Assembly (NCBI RefSeq): GCF_014384745.1
Contig: NZ_JACRSO010000001.1
Coordinates: 248,001-312,000 of the forward strand
Direction of reading: 5' to 3'
Source of the DNA: Luoshenia tenuis
GTDB lineage: Bacteria > Bacillota > Clostridia > Christensenellales > GCA-900066905
DNA length: 64,000 bases
Part shown: positions 59,181 to 64,000 of the stretch, in pieces
How positions within the stretch are numbered: the first letter of the stretch is position 1
Layout: every line of letters begins with the position of its first letter
The notes under the pieces: generated by a model
What the model was told of the DNA's origin: nothing
Databases searched by the model: none
The model's input: only the letters and a program-made list of their open reading frames with translations
Made by a program: the position numbers and the translations under genes

Positions 59181-59680
59181 AGGCCGCCTTTCTGGATCGT
59201 GACGGAACCATTATCCGGGATTATCCGGATGCTCTTTGGGCCTCCGTCTCCTATCCTGAGTTTCTGCCCGGTGCGATCGATGCGCTGAAACTGTTGCGGC
59301 GCAAAGGTTATCATATAATCGTGGTGACCAATCAGTATCTCATCGGCGAAGGGCTGCTTTCTTTCGAACAGTACAGCGCATTTTCCCGGCGTTTTGAGCA
59401 GGCGCTGCGCCTGCAGGGGCTTGCGGTACCGGACATCTTCTACTGCCCCCACGCGCGCGGCGCGGGCTGTGCCTGCTGCAAACCGGCGCCCGGCCTGATC
59501 CACCAGGCCCTGCAGATGTACCCGCAGATCGCGCTTTCCGCCTCCATCGTCGTGGGAGACTCCACCGGGGACGAGGGACTGGCCGCCGCCTTTTCGTTGG
59601 ACTTTTACGGCATCGGCTTCACCCCTTCTCGCGGACGCCCGGTTGCCTCGCTGTGGGAGGCGGCGCAGCTCGCACCCTGA
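59177..59680 (+). CDS. HAD-IIIA phosphatase, GmhB-like
   Basis: 167 aa. The nucleophile motif is FLDRDGTII (Asp7, Asp9), motif II is VVTNQ, and the Zn loop CPHARGAGCACCKPAPG matches the GmhB/HisB-N pattern C-x-H...C-x-C. The last acidic motif is VVGDSTGDEGLAA. GmhB removes the 7-phosphate of heptose bisphosphate; a heptose pathway is not visible here, so the substrate may be another sugar phosphate. Coupled to the previous gene by an ATGA overlap. Confidence 0.88.
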   Translation: MKAAFLDRDGTIIRDYPDALWASVSYPEFLPGAIDALKLLRRKGYHIIVVTNQYLIGEGLLSFEQYSAFSRRFEQALRLQGLAVPDIFYCPHARGAGCACCKPAPGLIHQALQMYPQIALSASIVVGDSTGDEGLAAAFSLDFYGIGFTPSRGRPVASLWEAAQLAP

Positions 59681-59692
59681 AAAGCGCAATAT

Positions 59693-59726
59693 AAAAGGCC
59701 TTCCGAAGCTTCGGAAGGCCTTTTTC
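59693..59726. terminator. Bidirectional terminator between HAD and deacetylase genes
   Basis: A fully palindromic hairpin (AAAGGCCTTCCGAA with TTCGGAAGGCCTTT) with A and T flanks, between convergent genes. Confidence 0.95.
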
Positions 59727-59743
59727 ATGTCATAACCTATTTG

Positions 59744-61066
59744 TTACTTTACGCCGATGCCCTTACCCGGCTCAGAGCCGCGTGCGGATTGATTAAACAC
59801 TTTATTGACGTCCATCATCGCCCAAACCTGTGCGCGGGTCGTAGGCTGGCCGTTATCCTTTTTACCGTTGGGGCCCTCTTTCAGGCAGCTGCGCATGGTC
59901 ATCCCATCGATATTCTTCCGGTCGTCAAAGGTATAGCCCTTCTCATACACCTTTTGATAGGTGTTCAAGCCTACGCCTGAAAAATAATCGAACCCGAACT
60001 CCAAAAAAGCATTATACGCATCGCTGCCCTGTTTGGGATACTCGCCATAGGGGAACAGGTAGATATGGGTTTTCCCAATGAGGGATTCCACCTCATCCTT
60101 CCACTTCTGGCAATCTTCCCGCACCTTAGCTGCATCCCATTTAGACATATGCGCGTGGGCGTAGCTGTGGGAGGCAAACTGGAACCCGTCGTTCTTCAGG
60201 CACTCGATCACCGGTTTGACCGCCTCAATCTCGCTCTCCCGGTTTTCGGATTCGCGGTTGGTGCGGTAGCCCAATATCCCGTCGTACCCGGTCAGACCTA
60301 CGATGGCTTTGGAACCATCAAAGGAAAAGTCCGGATGCTCCTCTAAAAACTGATTAATGATAGAGAATACCTCGTTGCCCTGGGTCACCACTTCCTGGCC
60401 GGTCTTGGGGTCCACGCTCATCTCGGCGATGTGGCCGTCCTCCCCCACCACCATTTTCCAGTTGCAGCCGTTTTCGCGCATATACTGGTAATAGTTCATA
60501 TCGTCTGTGGAGATAATGACCGGCTTTTTACCCTCCGGCAGCTGGAACTTCAGCCGTCCGTAGGTCATATTCCCATTTTCATCGGTCTTTTCGCCATACA
60601 TCTTATCCACGTTCATCAGCACATAGTCGTTGGCATACAGCTCTTCCAGCATGGTTCGGAACTCATCCACCGTCGTCATATAATCGTCCATGCCCTTGGA
60701 TTGGGCGTCCCCATCAAAGGCCAGCTCGGGGTAGACCACCAGCGGGTGGACGAACACGTGCTCGATGGGGCCCGTATAATCCACCAGGTTCGTGGGCGCA
60801 GGGGTAGGCGCGGGCGTGGCCTCAGGCGTAGGGGCCGCCTTCGAGGGTACCGGCGTCTCTTCCGGCTGCTGGTCCAGCACAGCTGCAGCGCTTTGCACCG
60901 CGTCGCCATTGGCGGCTACGGCTCCGCTGATATTGCGGATAGCGGCCGCCAGGCTGACCGTCGCTGCCGATCCTAAAACGATCACGGCGATCAAAAAGGG
61001 TAAAAAGCGCTTTTTATTGACTCTGCGCTTTTTTCTCGTGCGGTAATGCTGATTATACGGATTCAT
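59744..61066 (-). CDS. Polysaccharide deacetylase-like membrane-anchored protein
   Basis: 440 aa. A basic N-terminus and one membrane helix (residues about 20-45) are followed by a Pro-rich linker and a carbohydrate esterase 4-type domain. The domain has ISTDDMNYYQYMRENG (metal Asp), then FASHSYAHAHMSKWD, the His-x3-His ligands. It probably acts outside the cell on peptidoglycan or a surface polymer. The ATG at 61066 has GAGGTG five bases upstream. Confidence 0.9.
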   Translation of the reverse strand: MNPYNQHYRTRKKRRVNKKRFLPFLIAVIVLGSAATVSLAAAIRNISGAVAANGDAVQSAAAVLDQQPEETPVPSKAAPTPEATPAPTPAPTNLVDYTGPIEHVFVHPLVVYPELAFDGDAQSKGMDDYMTTVDEFRTMLEELYANDYVLMNVDKMYGEKTDENGNMTYGRLKFQLPEGKKPVIISTDDMNYYQYMRENGCNWKMVVGEDGHIAEMSVDPKTGQEVVTQGNEVFSIINQFLEEHPDFSFDGSKAIVGLTGYDGILGYRTNRESENRESEIEAVKPVIECLKNDGFQFASHSYAHAHMSKWDAAKVREDCQKWKDEVESLIGKTHIYLFPYGEYPKQGSDAYNAFLEFGFDYFSGVGLNTYQKVYEKGYTFDDRKNIDGMTMRSCLKEGPNGKKDNGQPTTRAQVWAMMDVNKVFNQSARGSEPGKGIGVK

Positions 61067-61175
61067 CTCTTCACCTCTAACACTGTTTACCACTAGGGCG
61101 GCGTCCGCCCCTCGCGCCCGGCGTTCTGTCTTGGGCCGAATCTATTTTGTCGGATTTTGTCCTAATAACCATTTT

Positions 61176-61205
61176 ATTATAGCCCTTTATACAAACCGCT
61201 GTCAA
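61176..61205 (-). promoter_or_regulatory. Promoter of the polysaccharide deacetylase gene
   Basis: On the minus strand TTGACA (61205-61200), 18-bp spacer, TATAAT (61181-61176). Confidence 0.85.
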
Positions 61206-61309
61206 TCTCAGGTTCCTCCGCACCATTATATGTGTACAAAAGGCCATTCATCCGCGGGTTTTGTCCGAAAAGGGCTAATTTTCTTTTATTATAAAGCGGA
61301 CATGTAAAC

Positions 61310-61342
61310 AAAAAGCCTCCAATTCATAAAAGATTGGAGGCT
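61310..61342 (-). terminator. Terminator of the ABC / nucleotidyltransferase operon
   Basis: AGCCTCCAAT pairs with ATTGGAGGCT around a nine-base loop, followed on the minus strand by TTTTTG. Confidence 0.92.
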
Positions 61343-61372
61343 AAATATCGACTTTACGGCCTGCCCAGGGGA

Positions 61373-62269
61373 TTATGCCTCGCCATAGGTAGGATCCAGC
61401 CGCTTCAGTTCCCGATAGGTATCGATCTCGCACAGATCCTCAAAAGTGCACTCCCTTACGCTGATATTATACTCTTTCGCGTAATACTCGAGAGCCACCT
61501 GATCCCAATAGCGCTCTTTTCCGCCGGGCATTTCATATACCTTTTTAATGTGTTCAGCCAACCGCGCTCCGTCGTACTCCGTCCAGTAGGAGATGCCAAA
61601 CATATGGTGGCAATTCACCCCGCCGATGCTCAGCTCCTTAATCACCCCGCCAGAGGTCGTAAAGCACCAGTCATCGGTTTTTTCCACCGGCACGGCCAGG
61701 TAGTTAGAGCTATACTGGTATTTGCAGATCAGCTTGGGGTTATAAAGCAGCAGGTCCGCCTCGCAGACATATGCGCCGCCGATATGGTAGCGCGCGCACA
61801 TGGCCGAGGAAATATTATTGGCCTCGTTATAAGCCGGATTTTCGATAAACTTGATATTGGGGTACTTGTACAATAGCTGGTCGAACTGCTCGGCCAAGTA
61901 TCCGCGCACCACATAGATCTCCTCAATCTCCGCCGCTACGGCAGCGTCCAATAACGTGTCGATGATCCGCACGCCGTTGACCCGCACCAAGGGCTTGGGG
62001 GTATTCAGGGTGATGGGCACCAGCCGCGAGCCAAAGCCCGCCGCGATAAATACCGCCCGCTTGACGCGGTAGGGTTCCAGCGCCTTGATGCCCGCCTCGG
62101 TAATGCCCCGCTTTTCCACATAGCCCATCTTCCCCAGTTCCGTCACGGTCTTATTTACCGTACCCAGGGACTTATTTACCCGGCTCACCAACTCGCGCTG
62201 GGTCAAGCTCGCGCCTTTTTCCTGCTCCAGGCAGGCTAAAATATCAAACTGATTTTTTGTTAAGCTCAT
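61373..62269 (-). CDS. Winged-helix domain fused to LicC-like nucleotidyltransferase
   Basis: 298 aa. Residues 1-65 are a MarR-like winged helix (TQRELVSRVNKSLGTVNKTV). Residues 70-298 are a sugar-nucleotide transferase fold with the signature AVFIAAGFGSRLVPIT, then PKPLVRVNGVRIIDTLLD and EADLLLY, as in LicC phosphocholine cytidylyltransferases. It would activate phosphocholine, 2-aminoethylphosphonate or a similar head group with CTP for surface decoration. Its ATG abuts the permease stop, so it is translated with the ABC transporter. Confidence 0.85.
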   Translation of the reverse strand: MSLTKNQFDILACLEQEKGASLTQRELVSRVNKSLGTVNKTVTELGKMGYVEKRGITEAGIKALEPYRVKRAVFIAAGFGSRLVPITLNTPKPLVRVNGVRIIDTLLDAAVAAEIEEIYVVRGYLAEQFDQLLYKYPNIKFIENPAYNEANNISSAMCARYHIGGAYVCEADLLLYNPKLICKYQYSSNYLAVPVEKTDDWCFTTSGGVIKELSIGGVNCHHMFGISYWTEYDGARLAEHIKKVYEMPGGKERYWDQVALEYYAKEYNISVRECTFEDLCEIDTYRELKRLDPTYGEA

Positions 62270-63859
62270 TTATGCCACAACCTCTTTACTGATTTTACGC
62301 TTATAAAGGGCGATACCGCCCTTGAGCAGCACGTTGATCGTCAGGATCAAAATCGAAACAAACGCGGCGCACTCCAGCATCATCTGTGCCTCAAACATGG
62401 TGATCATCAGCGATACCGGCTGAGTAGCCTGTACCGAGAGGAAGGATACCGCCGAAATGGTCATCATGGAGTTGACAAAGAAATAGGAGAACATCTCCGC
62501 TATGGTGGATTTGGACTGGGGCACCAATACGTTGAGAATGATGCGCATCCGGCTGATCCCCAGGGTCTGCCCCACCGCCTCCAGGTTGCCGTTGAGCTTG
62601 CCGAAGGTATTGTACATCATCAGGTACGGCGAGGCGAAAAAGTGCATCAGGTTGACCAGGATCAAAATGGCCAGCGTACCATAGATCATCGTTCCCTTAA
62701 AGAACAACACATAGGAAAGGCCCAGCACCAGGCCCGGAATGGCCAGGGTGATCACGCTCATCAGGTGCAGCACCCGGCTCTGGGGAGAGTGGGTGCGCGC
62801 TGTAAGATAGCTTGTGGCATAGGCCACTACAACGCCGACGACCGATACGCCGATGGCGATCAGGATCGAGTTGATCAAAAACTGGCCCGCGTTCATATCC
62901 ATGGCCCGGGCGATGTTATTCATTGTCACCGACATATCGATGGGATACTTCTTCACAAAGGTGAGCAGCGCAAACGATACGATGGGCAGCACCACGCAAA
63001 CCGATACCACCGCGCAAAGCAGGTAAGCCACGCCATCGCGCAGCCGGTTTTTGGCAATGGTAAAGGGCCGTACCACAAAACCGCTGTTCCCCTTATCTTG
63101 ATTGATCAGGTCCAGCACAAAGGCGATGAAAGCCGGCACCAGCAATACCAGGCCGATCACGCTGCCCTTGCCAAAGTCTAGCAGGCCGATCACGTCCTGA
63201 TACATCATCACCGGTAAGGTAGTAAACTGGCCGCCCACCATCAGCGGCACGCCATAGTCGGTAATGATCAGCGTGAAGACCGCAAAGATCACCGAGATCA
63301 TGGGCCGACGCAGATACGGCAGGGTAATGGCCGTAAACTGGCGCACTTTAGAGATGCCCAATACATTGGCTGCCTCGTAGGGCGTGCTGTCCTCATAGCG
63401 GAAGATATCCGCCACCATCAAAAACGCCACCGGGAAGGAATACATGACCGACCCTACGACCACGCCCCAGAACCCATAGATCGATCCGCCCAGGCCCAGC
63501 AGGTTGGTCAGCACCCCGTTGGCGCCGAACAGCACGATCAGCCCCATTCCGTGCGAGATGGAGGGGATGAGCATCGGCAGCACGAACAAAAAGCTCCATA
63601 CGCCCTTGAGGCGCACCCCGGTACGGGCAATGCACCAGGCCAGCGCTGTGGCCAGCCCCACCGAGATCACCGTGGAGGTCAGCGTTACGCTCAGGGAATT
63701 GAGCAGCGCCGTATTAAAATTGTCCGATGTCAGAATCGCGCCGATATCCGTGCCCGCCATGGAAAAGAACATGCGGATCAGCGGAAAGAGCACAGCCACC
63801 GCAAAAAAGACGATCAGCAGCAGCTTAACGCCGGACATCGCCTTGCTTTTACTTTTCAT
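62270..63859 (-). CDS. Iron/phosphonate-type ABC permease, two fused domains
   Basis: 529 aa, about twelve helices: two binding-protein-dependent permease domains in one chain, each with its EAA loop (YEAANVLGISKVRQFTAITLP and LEAVGQTLGISRMRIILNVLVP). This architecture is typical of FbpB (iron) and 2-aminoethylphosphonate importers. The linked LicC-like gene favours a phosphonate or choline-type substrate. The ATG at 63859 has GAGGG upstream and overlaps the end of the ATPase gene. Confidence 0.88.
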   Translation of the reverse strand: MKSKSKAMSGVKLLLIVFFAVAVLFPLIRMFFSMAGTDIGAILTSDNFNTALLNSLSVTLTSTVISVGLATALAWCIARTGVRLKGVWSFLFVLPMLIPSISHGMGLIVLFGANGVLTNLLGLGGSIYGFWGVVVGSVMYSFPVAFLMVADIFRYEDSTPYEAANVLGISKVRQFTAITLPYLRRPMISVIFAVFTLIITDYGVPLMVGGQFTTLPVMMYQDVIGLLDFGKGSVIGLVLLVPAFIAFVLDLINQDKGNSGFVVRPFTIAKNRLRDGVAYLLCAVVSVCVVLPIVSFALLTFVKKYPIDMSVTMNNIARAMDMNAGQFLINSILIAIGVSVVGVVVAYATSYLTARTHSPQSRVLHLMSVITLAIPGLVLGLSYVLFFKGTMIYGTLAILILVNLMHFFASPYLMMYNTFGKLNGNLEAVGQTLGISRMRIILNVLVPQSKSTIAEMFSYFFVNSMMTISAVSFLSVQATQPVSLMITMFEAQMMLECAAFVSILILTINVLLKGGIALYKRKISKEVVA

Positions 63860-64000
63860 TTTGCACCCTCGCATATTGGATGAGCGAATCAATTTTGAGC
63901 TGGATGTTATGCAGCACAAAGCGCTCTACATACTCGTTGGCCGGATGATCGACGATGCCCGCGGGGGTATCCAGCTGCTGGATCGTGCCCTCGCGCATGA
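63849..64000 (-). CDS. ABC transporter ATP-binding protein (C-terminal fragment)
   Basis: Only the last ~50 codons are in the window; the gene continues beyond the right edge. The visible REGTIQQLDTPAGIVDHPAN is the standard end of an importer ATPase (G-x-I-x-Q-x-D/G-T-P). Its stop overlaps the permease start by 11 bp, so both belong to one operon with the nucleotidyltransferase. Confidence 0.88.
   Translation of the reverse strand, partial: MREGTIQQLDTPAGIVDHPANEYVERFVLHNIQLKIDSLIQYARVQNEK

Larger units (their letters stand above)
61067..61372. other. Intergenic region with promoter and terminator
   Basis: Holds the deacetylase promoter at 61176-61205 and the terminator of the HTH-nucleotidyltransferase gene at 61310-61342. 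The AT-rich remainder shows no further recognisable element. Confidence 0.6.

Overview
The window looks like chromosome from a spore-forming, strictly anaerobic, GC-rich Firmicute of the class Clostridia. Pointers are a cotJABC spore-coat cluster, a YtaF-type membrane protein, ferredoxin-dependent indolepyruvate oxidoreductase, oxygen-sensitive pyruvate formate-lyase with its activase, strong AGGAGG ribosome sites, frequent TTG/GTG starts and many intrinsic terminators. No rRNA, tRNA, CRISPR array, insertion sequence or prophage was seen. The genus cannot be fixed from sequence alone.

Layout. 1-10.1 kb: a DEAD-box helicase cut by the left edge, an amidohydrolase, a folate ECF transporter behind a THF riboswitch, pyrE, a DUF5714 protein, a LiaF/DUF4097/NatAB envelope operon and a glycosyltransferase. 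10.2-17.2 kb: a collagen-like surface protein, pflB-pflA behind a ZTP riboswitch, a DUF3592 protein, a CDF transporter and a TlpA-like lipoprotein. 17.4-25.9 kb: nadE, an alanine/sodium symporter, cimA, nagA-nagB and cotJABC. 25.9-29 kb: a three-gene RyR / SLOG-like four-helix membrane protein / TIR operon, the best candidate for an undescribed conflict or signalling system. 29-33.1 kb: T-box-controlled iorA-iorB-paaK. 33.1-40.1 kb: an ABC exporter, radical SAM protein, GNAT-YjbR fusion, YHYH surface protein, VOC protein and two zinc-ribbon proteins. 40.2-47.5 kb: aromatic leader peptide plus DAHP synthase, AraC/GyrI regulator, YtaF, and a LacI regulator divergent from an AtuA/dehydrogenase operon. 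47.6-50.5 kb: metNIQ behind a methionine-rich leader peptide. 50.7-64 kb: a Gfo/Idh oxidoreductase, a repeat-rich gap, a nitroreductase operon, a MATE pump behind an unassigned structured RNA, an epimerase, a serine hydrolase, a HAD phosphatase, a polysaccharide deacetylase, and an ABC transporter / HTH-nucleotidyltransferase operon cut by the right edge.

The regulation is notable. Six genes or operons carry RNA-based leaders of different kinds: THF riboswitch (folT), ZTP riboswitch (pfl), T-box (iorAB-paaK), aromatic leader peptide with terminator (DAHP synthase), Met-rich leader peptide with terminator (metNIQ) and an unassigned three-way-junction leader (MATE). The THF and ZTP switches both tie to one-carbon metabolism: folate uptake, and formate supply by PFL. 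The T-box and the aromatic leader both respond to aromatic amino-acid supply, which suggests that iorAB-paaK makes aromatic amino acids from arylacetates rather than degrading them.
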